A stretch of 54,163 nucleotides of DNA from Methanobacteriota archaeon (GCA_023396365.1 JAEWWL010000050.1:1-54163), one strand, 5' to 3'. Positions 43,190-52,132 are shown, numbered from the stretch's first letter. The notes: a model not told the origin generated them from the letters alone. Program-made: numbers and translations.

Positions 43190-43789
43190 ATGGCTGAAGA
43201 AGAGCATATGGCTGCATTCTTCCTTTCAGAGATTCATCAGAAATACAAGGATAATGTAGCCGAAATAAATAATATCAGAGAAGTGCTCCTGGAATTAAAA
43301 GAGAATTCAAAAAGATTATCTTCACTTTCAGGAGAAGAACTTAAAAACGCCTCAAAATCACTGGAGGATACAGCAGAAAACCTCTCTGTCCGCCTAAAAG
43401 ATGTATCCGGTTTTCTGGAATTTTACTTAAAGGATAAAAATTCTGTAGGGATTGTTCTTCTTGAAAGAGACACCTACATGAAGATAAACCAGATTCTCCG
43501 CTGGAACAAAGCTGATGTCAGAGAACTTAAAAGATGGATCAATGAGTTAAAAGATCTTGCATCCGCTCTTGGCAGAAATCCGCATGATCTCCTAAGTTTC
43601 AGGAGGCTTCCAACTGTAAAAATGCCTGAAGTGGCACTAAAATATCCTGCCTGGGCAATGGATAAAAACGGATACTGCCTTACAGGAACCGATTACAATG
43701 AGATTATGCATATAGATGAAGTGATAGATGAGATGGAATCAGGAGAAAATCCTTTCCCCGTTCATCCCGTAAGTTCACATTATTCATAA
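43190..43789 (+). CDS. coiled-coil hypothetical protein
   Basis: A 199-residue soluble protein I do not recognise. Residues about 12-90 are strongly heptad-like (IHQKYKDNVAEINNIREVLLELKENSKRLSSL), followed by a helical middle (MKINQILRWNKADVRELKRWINELKDLASALG) and a C-terminal part with PTVKMPEVALKYPAWAMDKNGYC. There are no membrane segments. A TATA-like TTATTATATCC lies 27-34 bp before the ATG, so the message may be leaderless; a second ATG at 43208 is possible. It is divergent from fwdC and upstream of modABC. Confidence 0.7.
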   Translation: MAEEEHMAAFFLSEIHQKYKDNVAEINNIREVLLELKENSKRLSSLSGEELKNASKSLEDTAENLSVRLKDVSGFLEFYLKDKNSVGIVLLERDTYMKINQILRWNKADVRELKRWINELKDLASALGRNPHDLLSFRRLPTVKMPEVALKYPAWAMDKNGYCLTGTDYNEIMHIDEVIDEMESGENPFPVHPVSSHYS

Positions 43790-43860
43790 AAAAAACTTTT
43801 TTAAAAAAAAAATTACTTCTGCAGAGCCTAAGTCATTTAAACCAGTTTAAAAACCCAATA

Positions 43861-43878
43861 TTAATCTAAAAAGATTAA
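43861..43878. promoter_or_regulatory. palindrome upstream of modABC, possible operator
   Basis: TTAATCT-AAAA-AGATTAA, a perfect 7-bp inverted repeat, sits ~20 bp before a TATA-like TTTTAAATAA (about 43890-43899) and ~85 bp before modA. Position and symmetry suggest a binding site of a dimeric regulator of Mo/W uptake. Confidence 0.4.
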
Positions 43879-43961
43879 CTTATTTATCAAATGAAGAGTT
43901 TTAAATAAACAAACTTCATAAATTATCATTATAAATTTAGTTTTTTTAACTGGTGAATTTT

Positions 43962-44807
43962 ATGGAGCAAAAAAATAGATTTTTAACGGCTGTAACCGTT
44001 CTTCTGGTCATTGCCGCAATTTTATTTGCAGGATGTACAGGAACATCAGCCCAAAACCCTGCACCTTCAGCAACTGAAAAGACAACAACTACACTGACAG
44101 TATTCACAGCAGCCTCACTCACAGGCGCTTTTACGGATATCGCAAAAGCATATGAAACAGAAAACCAGAATGTCAAAATTGTAACTGTGTTTGACGGTTC
44201 ACAGGCTTTAAGAACACAGATAGAACTTGGAGCACAGCCTGATGTATTTGTTTCCGCAAATACAAAGCACATGAATGCATTAAAAGATGAAGGATACATG
44301 GACAACAGTACTGTTGAGCTTTTCCTTGAAAATTCACTTGCAGTGATTGTCCCGGCAGAAAACAGTGCTAAACTAGAGACTCTTTCAGACCTAAAAAAAT
44401 CCGGCATCAAGATTGTAATGGGTACTAAAGATGTTCCATTTGGTTCATACACAAGACAGATTCTTGAAAAAATGGCCAACAGCAGTGATTACGGCCAGGA
44501 ATATGCTGATGCAGTCTATGCAAACGTAGTCTCTGAGGAGACATCTGTTGCAACAGTTGTTCCAAAACTCCTTCTTGGAGAAGCTGATGCGGCATTTGTC
44601 TATAAATCAGATGTAAGCAAAGATTATGGTGACAAGATTACACAAATAGCAATTCCAAAAGAATTCAACGTAATTGCAAAGTATCCGCTCGGCATTCTTG
44701 CCGGCTCAGGACAGAAAACACAGGCCGCAGATTTCATTAAGTACGTTTGCGGCAGTACAGGCAGTGAAATTTTAAAGAGTTATGGATTTGACCCGATTTC
44801 CGGATAA
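43962..44807 (+). CDS. modA: molybdate/tungstate ABC transporter substrate-binding lipoprotein
   Basis: A 281-residue solute-binding protein anchored by a lipid: hydrophobic TAVTVLLVIAAIL then FAGC lipobox, then a Thr/Ala/Pro-rich tether. The mature part is ModA-like: LTVFTAASLTGAFTDIAKAYE, VFDGSQALRTQIELGAQPDVFVSANTKHMNAL, IVMGTKDVPFGSYTRQIL and AAFVYKSDV. The frame begins at GTG 43953, but GGTGA fits as SD for the ATG at 43962. The order modA-modB-modC is complete and overlapping. Whether Mo or W is preferred cannot be read from the sequence. Confidence 0.94.
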   Translation: MEQKNRFLTAVTVLLVIAAILFAGCTGTSAQNPAPSATEKTTTTLTVFTAASLTGAFTDIAKAYETENQNVKIVTVFDGSQALRTQIELGAQPDVFVSANTKHMNALKDEGYMDNSTVELFLENSLAVIVPAENSAKLETLSDLKKSGIKIVMGTKDVPFGSYTRQILEKMANSSDYGQEYADAVYANVVSEETSVATVVPKLLLGEADAAFVYKSDVSKDYGDKITQIAIPKEFNVIAKYPLGILAGSGQKTQAADFIKYVCGSTGSEILKSYGFDPISG

Positions 44808-45630
44808 TAAAAAATTTATTGCCGGTTCTGATTTACAAAGGCTTAAAAGACATGGAACAACCTTCCTTGTCTTTATTCTTTTAGCCGTTTTTTTAATTTT
44901 CATAATACTGCCCGTAGCTTCGCTTTTTATAAAAATTACGCCGGGAGGATTCCTTGAGGCACTGCATCAGCCTGTTGTTCTGGATGCACTTTTCCTTTCA
45001 CTCTCAACTGCAGGCATAAGCACGGCTATTGTAATTCTTCTCGGCACTCCTCTTTCATATATAAATGCCAGGCACAATTACAGAGGCAAAGAGATAGTCG
45101 ACACATTAACTGATCTTCCTATTGTTCTTCCACCGGCAGTTGCAGGCCTTGCACTTTTAATGGCTTTTGGAAGAAAGGGGGTATTAGGTTCTTATCTGGA
45201 TCTTTTAGGGATTCAGATAGCTTTTACAACGCTTGCCGTAATTTTTGCCCAAATCTTTGTTGCATCACCGTTTTATATCAGACAGGCAAGGGCCAGCTTT
45301 GAAGCAGTTGATGAAATCTATGAAAATGCGGCAAGAACACTCGGGGCATCCCGCCTTTATGTTCTATTGAAAGTTACAATTCCAATAGCATGGACCGGGC
45401 TTGTATCAGGCGCAATATTATCTTTTGCAAGAGCTCTGGGAGAGTTTGGCGCAACAATAATGTTTGCCGGAAATTTCCAGGGAAAGACCCAGACAATGCC
45501 TCTTGCAATATATACAACAATGCAGAGCAGTATGGATGAGGCAATAAGTCTTTCAATAATACTTGTGGCAATCTCATTTGCCGTTATTCTGACTGTCAAA
45601 TACGTTGCTAAAAGGGAGAGAGCTGTCTGA
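44782..45630 (+). CDS. modB: molybdate/tungstate ABC transporter permease
   Basis: A 282-residue membrane permease with about six helices and the cytoplasmic EAA loop ENAARTLGASRLYVLLKVTIPIAWTGLVSG that docks to the ATPase. The stretch DLPIVLPPAVAGLALLMAFGRKG is typical ModB. It begins 26 bp inside the end of modA and ends overlapping modC (TGATG), so the three genes are translationally coupled. No better internal start is available. Confidence 0.94.
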   Translation: MDLTRFPDNKKFIAGSDLQRLKRHGTTFLVFILLAVFLIFIILPVASLFIKITPGGFLEALHQPVVLDALFLSLSTAGISTAIVILLGTPLSYINARHNYRGKEIVDTLTDLPIVLPPAVAGLALLMAFGRKGVLGSYLDLLGIQIAFTTLAVIFAQIFVASPFYIRQARASFEAVDEIYENAARTLGASRLYVLLKVTIPIAWTGLVSGAILSFARALGEFGATIMFAGNFQGKTQTMPLAIYTTMQSSMDEAISLSIILVAISFAVILTVKYVAKRERAV

Positions 45631-46697
45631 TGCTGTCTGTTAAAATTAAAAAAAAGCTGCGTGACTTTACACTCGATGCAGAGTTGAGTATAAATAAAGG
45701 CGAGACACTTGTCCTGATAGGCGAAAACGGAGCAGGAAAATCAACTCTTCTAAATATTATATCAGGTCTTGTGATGCCGGATGAAGGGAAAATAATGCTT
45801 GAAGGCAATATTGTATTCTCCTCATCTGAAGATATTAGCATTACTGCAGAAGAAAGAAATACCGGACACCTTTTTCAGTCTTATGCACTCTTTCCGCATA
45901 TGTCAGTCTTTGATAATATCGCATTCGGACTTAAATGCAAAAAAATGCAAAAAGAAAGAATTAATGAGCTTGTAAATAATCAGATGGCTGCCATGCACAT
46001 ATCAGACTTATCATCAGTCAATGTAAAAAGCCTCTCCGGCGGACAGAGGCAGAGAGTTGCACTTGCACGTGCTCTTGTTCTTAAACCAAAGATGCTGCTT
46101 TTAGATGAGCCTCTCGCAGCGGTTGACGTAAGAATGCAGGCAGAAATGAGACATGAACTCCGCCAGAGAATAAAAGCGGCAGACATCCCGTGTTTAATCG
46201 TCACACATACCCTGACAGACGCCCTTGAACTTGGAGACAATGTCGCAATTATAGAAAACGGCAAAATAATCCAGTCAGGAAGACCTGAAGAAGTATTTAA
46301 AAAACCAAAGTCAGGCTTTGCTGCAAGATTTACCGGTATGGAAAATATTTTCAGAGGAACAGCAGGAAAAACGAAATCCGGAAATGAGACTGAATTAAAA
46401 ATAAAAAATGTTGTTTTACACACAATAAGCGATATAGAAGGTGATGTTATCGCCGGAATAAGAGCAGAAGAGATACTTTTCTCAAAAGAGCCTCTTGATT
46501 CAACAGCAAGAAACATTCTGAAAGGTAAAGTCCATGAAATTCACTGGAACGGCGCTTTGTCAAGAGTTGTTGTGGATACAGGCATACTGATTACCGGAGC
46601 TGTTACGCAAAAAAGCATGGAGCGGTTAAACCTTAAGAAAGGAGATGAAATTTTCGTAATATTCAAGGCATCTGCAGTTCATGTTTTTCCGGCATGA
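45630..46697 (+). CDS. modC: molybdate/tungstate ABC transporter ATP-binding protein
   Basis: A 355-residue ATPase. Walker A GENGAGKST (about 32-40), Q-loop FQSYALFPHMSVFDN, signature LSGGQRQRVALARAL, Walker B MLLLDEPLAAVD and switch IVTHT are intact. The last ~110 residues form a TOBE-type regulatory domain (VIAGIRAEEIL, NILKGKVHEIHWNG) that in ModC/WtpC proteins binds the oxyanion. The ATG overlaps the modB stop. A U-run follows at 46704-46730. Confidence 0.93.
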   Translation: MLSVKIKKKLRDFTLDAELSINKGETLVLIGENGAGKSTLLNIISGLVMPDEGKIMLEGNIVFSSSEDISITAEERNTGHLFQSYALFPHMSVFDNIAFGLKCKKMQKERINELVNNQMAAMHISDLSSVNVKSLSGGQRQRVALARALVLKPKMLLLDEPLAAVDVRMQAEMRHELRQRIKAADIPCLIVTHTLTDALELGDNVAIIENGKIIQSGRPEEVFKKPKSGFAARFTGMENIFRGTAGKTKSGNETELKIKNVVLHTISDIEGDVIAGIRAEEILFSKEPLDSTARNILKGKVHEIHWNGALSRVVVDTGILITGAVTQKSMERLNLKKGDEIFVIFKASAVHVFPA

Positions 46698-46703
46698 TGC
46701 AGT

Positions 46704-46730
46704 TTTTTTTAAATTTTTTCTACAATTTTT
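46704..46730 (+). terminator. U-run terminator of modABC
   Basis: Directly after modC: CAGTTTTTTTTAAATTTTTTCTACAATTTTTTAG has three U-runs, so the small ORF and radical SAM gene that follow probably use their own promoter. Confidence 0.5.
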
Positions 46731-46860
46731 TAGAATATCATTTCATTTTTCCTTTTATCATTCTGACTTTTCACCATTTCCAATATCAATACTATTAGAT
46801 TTATTCATAATGAAATCTTAACATTATTAATTAACCAGATTATAATGGAGAGCTAAAAAA

Positions 46861-46941
46861 ATGCATGAAGATAAAAAGTCTGGAAAAAATTATTCAGACT
46901 CAACTCTGATTTCACAACAGTCTTTTGAAGTGATGCAATGA
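46861..46941 (+). CDS. 26-residue small ORF coupled to the radical SAM gene
   Basis: ATG at 46861 opens a 26-codon frame (starting MHEDKKSGKNYS, ending QSFEVMQ) whose TGA overlaps the ATG of the radical SAM gene in an ATGA junction. GGAG lies 10 bases before its start. The peptide is polar, rich in Ser and Lys, without Cys. It may be a leader peptide that opens the downstream start, or a substrate peptide of the radical SAM enzyme. Too short for homology reasoning. Confidence 0.5.
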   Translation: MHEDKKSGKNYSDSTLISQQSFEVMQ

Positions 46942-48689
46942 TCTGCCCTGTATGCGAAAACAGATGTGAAATTTTAGAGGGAAAAACGGGCAGATGCAAA
47001 ATGTATACCTGTATCAATGGAGAAATTGCTGAGGCATTACCAGACTCATACCTTACACTTCTTCCGGTTACAATAGAGACAATCCCGATGGTTCATTTTG
47101 CACCTAAATCAAAATTTTTTCAGGTAAGCACTGCCGGCTGCAATTTCAGGTGCAAAGGCTGCATCTCAGAAACCCTGGCAGCTCATCCAAAGGCTGTTTT
47201 TGGAGCCCTTCAGAAGATATCTCCAGAAAAAGTAATACAAAAAGCATTGGATGAAAAATGCGAAGGAATTGTCTTTTGCTTAAATGATCCGATAGTTTCA
47301 TATTTCACTTTTAAAAACCTTGCAGAAAAAGCCAGATCAGCAGGATTATATGCAGGGTGTTCTACAAACGGCTATTTCACTGAATCGGCATTAAAAGAGC
47401 TTATTCCTCACCTTGATTTTGTAAATATAGGCCTTAAGGGCTCCTCGGATGAGAGATACCGTGAATGCGGAGTTCATTCAGCCAAACCAGTCTTTCGGAA
47501 CATAAAAATCCTCAAAGACAGTGGTGTCCATGTTGAAGTCTCATCAATGTACATCAAAGGCTCTGATGAGGAGATATTAAAAGCTGCCAGGAAAGTTTCT
47601 GATATTTCAAGAGATATCCCAATGCAGGTTATGAGATTTGTTCCTTTTGGAGATGCCGCACCGGAACTTGAGCCGACAATAAAGGAATCTGAAAGGATGA
47701 CTGAGTCCTTAAAGAGTTTGCTTGATTTTGTATATCTCTTCAATTCACCCGGAACAGAATACTTAAATTCAGTCTGCCCAATCTGCGGAAAGGCAGTTAT
47801 TGAAAGGGAATTTTACGGCCCCATGGGATGCAGGGTTGTAAATGAAAGTGAAGGCGGCAGGTGCACCTGCGGATGGACTCTTCCAATAAAAGATAAAATC
47901 CGTGCCGGGCAGTATACAGAATACGGGATGCTTGGAGGCTACAGAACTACAAGGGCAGTTGAGATGGCACATGCAGTCCTTGTTGCACTCGGCGTTGATT
48001 CCGATGAAGAGCTTGGAGCTGTATTTGGAGAAATAATAAAAGAAGATTTCATACGCAGCCTTCATGACAGAATCCAGGATATCGATTCATGGATTCTTTT
48101 AATCGACGAACTGTCAAAAAAAAGCAGAAAAGAAGAGCAGGGAAAACTCCTGATATCTCACATAAAAGAGAGAGTAAACCTGATTACAACAAAGAGCAGG
48201 CAGGCTCAGATACGCCCTTGTGTTTATTATGCGATGGGATATCCTCTGTTTGCCCTCAATGCGGGAAGATTTGAATCAAACCTTGCAGAAGCAGCAGGCG
48301 GAATATGCGTCAACAAAAGAATTGAGAGAAAGGGAAAGCCAGGGGTCAACATAACAGCTGATGAGTTAAACAAATTAAATCCCGAGAAGATATTTATATC
48401 AGGCTTTCTTAGTTCACCGGCAACTGACTTTCTTGACTACTCAAAAAAGCATGGAGTAAATACATCTGCAACATCCTCAGGGGAGGTATATAATGTTCCT
48501 CCGGGATGGGATTTTGGAAGCCCGAGATGGATTCTGGGCTTTATGTTCATCGCAAATAAAATTCATCCTGAAATATTTTCATTTGATTTGAAAAGCGAGG
48601 AGAGGCTGTTCTACAGGAAATTTTATGGAGTTGACTCAGATAAAATAATCCAGAACAGGGATTTTTCCCGTCCGGTCATCCTAAAATGA
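46938..48689 (+). CDS. radical SAM protein fused to a periplasmic-binding (BtuF/FecB-like) domain
   Basis: A 583-residue protein with no signal peptide. N-terminal CPVCENRCEILEGKTGRCKMYTC looks like a zinc/Fe-S ribbon. The radical SAM core (about 60-270) has CNFRCKGC, the CxxxCxxC cluster site. A second cysteine group follows (CPICGKAVIEREFYGPMGC, CTCG; about 280-315), then a helical linker. The C-terminal ~160 residues resemble Peripla_BP_2 metal-chelate binding proteins: VYYAMGYPLFALNAGRFESNLAEAAGG, ELNKLNPEKIFISGF, VPPGWDFGSPRWILG, EERLFYRKFYG. Such domains are normally exported; here it would be cytoplasmic. Next to mod and moe genes, it may handle a metal or cofactor, but the reaction is unknown. 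Confidence 0.75.
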   Translation: MICPVCENRCEILEGKTGRCKMYTCINGEIAEALPDSYLTLLPVTIETIPMVHFAPKSKFFQVSTAGCNFRCKGCISETLAAHPKAVFGALQKISPEKVIQKALDEKCEGIVFCLNDPIVSYFTFKNLAEKARSAGLYAGCSTNGYFTESALKELIPHLDFVNIGLKGSSDERYRECGVHSAKPVFRNIKILKDSGVHVEVSSMYIKGSDEEILKAARKVSDISRDIPMQVMRFVPFGDAAPELEPTIKESERMTESLKSLLDFVYLFNSPGTEYLNSVCPICGKAVIEREFYGPMGCRVVNESEGGRCTCGWTLPIKDKIRAGQYTEYGMLGGYRTTRAVEMAHAVLVALGVDSDEELGAVFGEIIKEDFIRSLHDRIQDIDSWILLIDELSKKSRKEEQGKLLISHIKERVNLITTKSRQAQIRPCVYYAMGYPLFALNAGRFESNLAEAAGGICVNKRIERKGKPGVNITADELNKLNPEKIFISGFLSSPATDFLDYSKKHGVNTSATSSGEVYNVPPGWDFGSPRWILGFMFIANKIHPEIFSFDLKSEERLFYRKFYGVDSDKIIQNRDFSRPVILK

Positions 48690-48766
48690 AAAAAAAATAA
48701 AAAACAAAAGTTCTTACACCAAAAAAAGGGATTTAACCAAGAAGGGAAATTCTAAAAAAGAACATA
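48690..48766. terminator. convergent terminator region
   Basis: Between two convergent stops lie GTTCTT (about 48710) and AAGAAC (about 48756) as an inverted repeat with A-rich and T-rich flanks on both strands, so either transcript can end here. Confidence 0.4.
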
Positions 48767-50632
48767 TTAATTTTTTTCTCCGACAGTTCTTATTTTTCCT
48801 GTCAGCGAGATGTCATAACCGCCTTTTTTCAAAAGGGCCTCTTTGAACTCATCAGATGAAAGAGCATCAATAAGTTTTTTTATCCTTCTGTCCAAAAGCC
48901 CTGAATCACGGATTGCAAACTCATACCTTGCGAAAGCAACAGGAAAAAATTCAAGGCCATAAGTCACTGCCATGTTGCAGGAGGCAAATGCCGCTTCGCA
49001 GTCTTCGTTTGCAACAGCCATTGCAGCAGCCATCTCGCTGTTTACAACATTTTCATAGCCCTTTATGGATTCCAAAGGGATGTTTTTCTTCATCAGGGCA
49101 TGTTTTAAGAGAATGTGCGCTTCAGACTCCGCAGGCTGATTGACAAAAGAATACTCTGAAATATTATCCATCGAGACTTTCTTTTTGGAAATTATTCCAT
49201 AGCTGATTCCGGCAATACATACTAAATGCACCTTTTCACCGGGAAGATACTGCCGAATAAGACCAGTATTATACTCACCATCCGGTGACAAAAGATGCAT
49301 TGGCGCTGCATGGCACACATTCTTTTTAAGCGCAATCACTCCCCCCATGTTTCCTGCATTGGCATTATGAAGAATTACTCCTTTCTCTCTTAAAATTCCG
49401 GAGAGGTGTCCAAGACAAGGATCTGTCATTCCTGTTATCAGCAATGAGCAGTCCGCATGCTCCCTGCTCTCTGTAAGTACAGCGGAGACAGTCTCCCCGG
49501 CAGCAAACCCTTCAACCGGACCAGGAAGCCTGAGATAAGCATTTGAACGGACTGACGCCATCTGAACACCTGCACCTCTTGACTGCTGTGCGGCCAGATA
49601 TCTTCCTTCCATTTCTGCAACAGATAGCAGAACAAACTCATCATATCCCACATTTGAAGTTATATCTGCTGCAAGGACCACATCAAGGCTCTCACTCTTA
49701 GGGCCTGCAAAACCCCATGAATCAAGAAGCGGTCCTAAAATTTCCCTTAACACAACCTGTGCGGATATTGGATAGCCGGGAAGTCCGATTACAGGCTTTC
49801 CTGATACCCGGCCAAGTATCATGGGTTTTCCGGGCATCATCGAAACTCCGTGAAACAGAATTTCACCAAGCTCTTCAATAACCCCTGCCGTAAAATCCTT
49901 TGTCCCGGCTGAAGATCCTGCAGAAACTATGACAATATCATTTTCCAAAACCGCTTTTTCAATTGCTTTTCTAATCTCTTCGGGGTCGTCAGGTGTCCTT
50001 GGATAAATAACAGAATCAACATGACGTTCGAAAAGCCAGACAGATGCCATAGGAATATTGCTCTCAACAACCTGCCCCGGGCCGGGAATCTGCCCGATTG
50101 GAATAAGTTCGCTTCCGGTTGGAATAAGTCCGGCTGAAAGAGAATGAACAATTATTTCTCTAACTCCATATGTTCCGAGTGCACCTGTGTCAAACACTCT
50201 GATGCGGTGGCCTTTTGGAATTATCAGCTCGCCTTTTTTTATATCCTCACCTGCAGGACGGACATTCTGCCAGGGTCTTGCAGCTTTTCGGACCAGATAT
50301 GAATCATTGTCTTCCCAGGTATCCTCAATCATGACAACTGCATCAAATGCAGGCGGGACATGGTTTCCTGTGTTGACTCTAAGAAAATGATTTATCCTTA
50401 CAGGACGCTGTTCGGTTGCACCAACTGTTTCAATGCTTTTTACCGCAATACCATCCATTGCTGAGACATTTACAGGGGGAACAGAGTACCCTGCATAAAC
50501 AGGCTCTGCGGCAACTCTTCCGGAGGATTTCAAAAGCGAAACAGTTTGTGTTTTTTCAGGCTTTTTAAATTCCAAAAGAACTTTTTTTACTGCATCATCA
50601 AGGCTGATCTGTGATAAATACCGCTTTACCAA
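48767..50632 (-). CDS. moeA: MoeA-like molybdopterin molybdenumtransferase with PBP-like C-terminal domain
   Basis: A 621-residue protein. Residues 1 to ~400 are MoeA, which inserts Mo or W into adenylated molybdopterin: SAMDGIAVKS, TGNHVPPAFDAVVMIEDT, VSAGSSAGTKDFT and MMPGKPMILGRVSGKPVIGLPGYPISA. Residues ~400-610 are a periplasmic-binding-like (LysR-substrate-like) domain (LLITGMTDPCLGHLSGIL, VNSEMAAAMAVANEDCEAAFA), a fusion known in archaea and thought to sense cofactor or oxyanion. TTG at 50632 is the start, with GGAGGTG five bases upstream inside the preceding moeA gene; the two frames overlap by 7 bp. Confidence 0.9.
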   Translation of the reverse strand: MVKRYLSQISLDDAVKKVLLEFKKPEKTQTVSLLKSSGRVAAEPVYAGYSVPPVNVSAMDGIAVKSIETVGATEQRPVRINHFLRVNTGNHVPPAFDAVVMIEDTWEDNDSYLVRKAARPWQNVRPAGEDIKKGELIIPKGHRIRVFDTGALGTYGVREIIVHSLSAGLIPTGSELIPIGQIPGPGQVVESNIPMASVWLFERHVDSVIYPRTPDDPEEIRKAIEKAVLENDIVIVSAGSSAGTKDFTAGVIEELGEILFHGVSMMPGKPMILGRVSGKPVIGLPGYPISAQVVLREILGPLLDSWGFAGPKSESLDVVLAADITSNVGYDEFVLLSVAEMEGRYLAAQQSRGAGVQMASVRSNAYLRLPGPVEGFAAGETVSAVLTESREHADCSLLITGMTDPCLGHLSGILREKGVILHNANAGNMGGVIALKKNVCHAAPMHLLSPDGEYNTGLIRQYLPGEKVHLVCIAGISYGIISKKKVSMDNISEYSFVNQPAESEAHILLKHALMKKNIPLESIKGYENVVNSEMAAAMAVANEDCEAAFASCNMAVTYGLEFFPVAFARYEFAIRDSGLLDRRIKKLIDALSSDEFKEALLKKGGYDISLTGKIRTVGEKN

Positions 50633-51837
50633 AGATACACCTCCACTTCAGAACCTGCTTCAATCCCCTCACACCCGCCTTCTATTTTTAAAACCCCGTC
50701 ACTTTCAACAATTGTATTCAATAGGCCTGATTTACCAAAAAGAGGCTCTGCTTTTTTATCTTCTGTTAATCTTACACGCACATACTCCTCTCTTCCCTTC
50801 TCGGAGGAGATGTTTGTTAAAAGAAATGCTTTTATGAGTGATTCATTGTCATCAGAAAGACCGGCAGTCTCTCGTATAAGGTGCCTTGCAATAACAGACA
50901 AAACCATGTATGTCGCAGCAGGGTGGCCGGGGATTCCTATCAGAGGAGTTTTTCCTGCTTTTCCAATTATTGTCGGCTTTCCCGGTGCAAGCATAACTCC
51001 ATGCGCCAAAACCTCACCAACTGCATACACTGCCTGTGCTGTTACATCCTTTATGTCCTTTGAGCTTCCGCCGGAGATTAAAATAATGTCACATTCATCC
51101 TTTGCTTTTAAAAGGAGCTTTTTCATCTCTTCGGCATCATCTCTTACAATTCCAAAATGCTTAGGGATGCAGCCGTATTTTTTTGAAAAAGCCGAGCAGA
51201 GATAACTGTTTACATCCCTGACCTCGCCGGGTTTTGGCTTTTTTGAAACAGAGACTATCTCAATTCCGGTTGATATAATGCCTACTACAGGCTTTCTTCT
51301 GACAGGCACCAGGGCACATCCAAGTGCAGCAAGAGCACCTATATCAGATGCAGACAAAACCCTGCCTGCTTTAAAAACAGTCTCACCTTCGGAAAAATCC
51401 TCTCCCTCAAATATTATATTTTCACCAACTGCTACGGGACGTTTTATTAAGATATCGCCTGAAACCTCATCTGTATATTCAACCATTACAACAGAATCCG
51501 CTCCTTTTGGCATTCTCCCGCCTGTGGGGATATTTAAGCATTCGCCTCTTTTTATCGAGTACTCCTCACCAATCCCCATTGGTATCCTGCCCTTTAGCTT
51601 AAGCATTGCCGGAATGGAATCAGTTGCATTTGTCGTATCGGCAGCTGCAACTGCATATCCATCCTTCCATGACTTGTCAAATCCGGGAATATTCACATCT
51701 GATTTGATATCTGATGAAAGAACTCTTCCATAAGCATCATCAAGCATAACATTTTCAGAGGTGATTTCCGGAACAATTGTCCTGCACAGTGCAATTGCCT
51801 CATCAACTGTTATAAGCTTTAAAAAGGTCTGGTTCAT
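50626..51837 (-). CDS. moeA: MoeA-like molybdopterin molybdenumtransferase
   Basis: A 403-residue MoeA of standard length, paralogue of the preceding N-terminal domain. Motifs: DKSWKDGYAVAAADT, IPTGGRMPKGADSVVMVEYTDEV, ISGGSSKDIKDVT and MLAPGKPTIIGKAGKTPLIGIPGHPAATYMV. The usual SxMDGYA is WKDGYA here, a small deviation. The open frame starts at 51864, but ATG 51837 has GAGGA upstream and gives the normal N-terminus. Its final codons carry the SD of the next gene. Methanogens often hold two MoeA copies, one possibly for Mo and one for W. Confidence 0.9.
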   Translation of the reverse strand: MNQTFLKLITVDEAIALCRTIVPEITSENVMLDDAYGRVLSSDIKSDVNIPGFDKSWKDGYAVAAADTTNATDSIPAMLKLKGRIPMGIGEEYSIKRGECLNIPTGGRMPKGADSVVMVEYTDEVSGDILIKRPVAVGENIIFEGEDFSEGETVFKAGRVLSASDIGALAALGCALVPVRRKPVVGIISTGIEIVSVSKKPKPGEVRDVNSYLCSAFSKKYGCIPKHFGIVRDDAEEMKKLLLKAKDECDIILISGGSSKDIKDVTAQAVYAVGEVLAHGVMLAPGKPTIIGKAGKTPLIGIPGHPAATYMVLSVIARHLIRETAGLSDDNESLIKAFLLTNISSEKGREEYVRVRLTEDKKAEPLFGKSGLLNTIVESDGVLKIEGGCEGIEAGSEVEVYLW

Positions 51838-51880
51838 AAAATAACATCCTCTCAAAAGAATCAAAGCTTAAAAAATACAT

Positions 51881-52066
51881 TTATTTAAAGCATCCAAGTC
51901 TGCATCCGCGGATTTTTATTCCGTTTGTATTGCAGTACTTACCTATATCAGCCTCCGGAATCCCATATTTTTCATTGATTGTACGCGCCTGCGTACATGT
52001 TATGACATTTTCTATTCCCTCATCCCTGAAAATTCCGGCTATTTTTTGTTTGTATTCAGAGTCCAT
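51881..52066 (-). CDS. small Cys-containing protein upstream of moeA
   Basis: A 61-residue soluble protein. It has four cysteines at about positions 24, 44, 55 and 59 (ITCTQA, KYCNTNG, RGCRLGCFK) in a mostly polar sequence with ARTINEKYGIPEADIGKYC in the middle, resembling a small helix-turn-helix or metal-binding fold. I do not recognise a named family. It is 44 bp upstream of the moeA start on the same strand and likely in the same transcript. A role in Mo/W cofactor regulation or metal binding is inference. Confidence 0.65.
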   Translation of the reverse strand: MDSEYKQKIAGIFRDEGIENVITCTQARTINEKYGIPEADIGKYCNTNGIKIRGCRLGCFK

Positions 52067-52132
52067 ATCATATTATTGATTTACAATAAATAAGAGTTTA
52101 TGTAATTTTGTAAACACAATCTTTTGCCTGTT

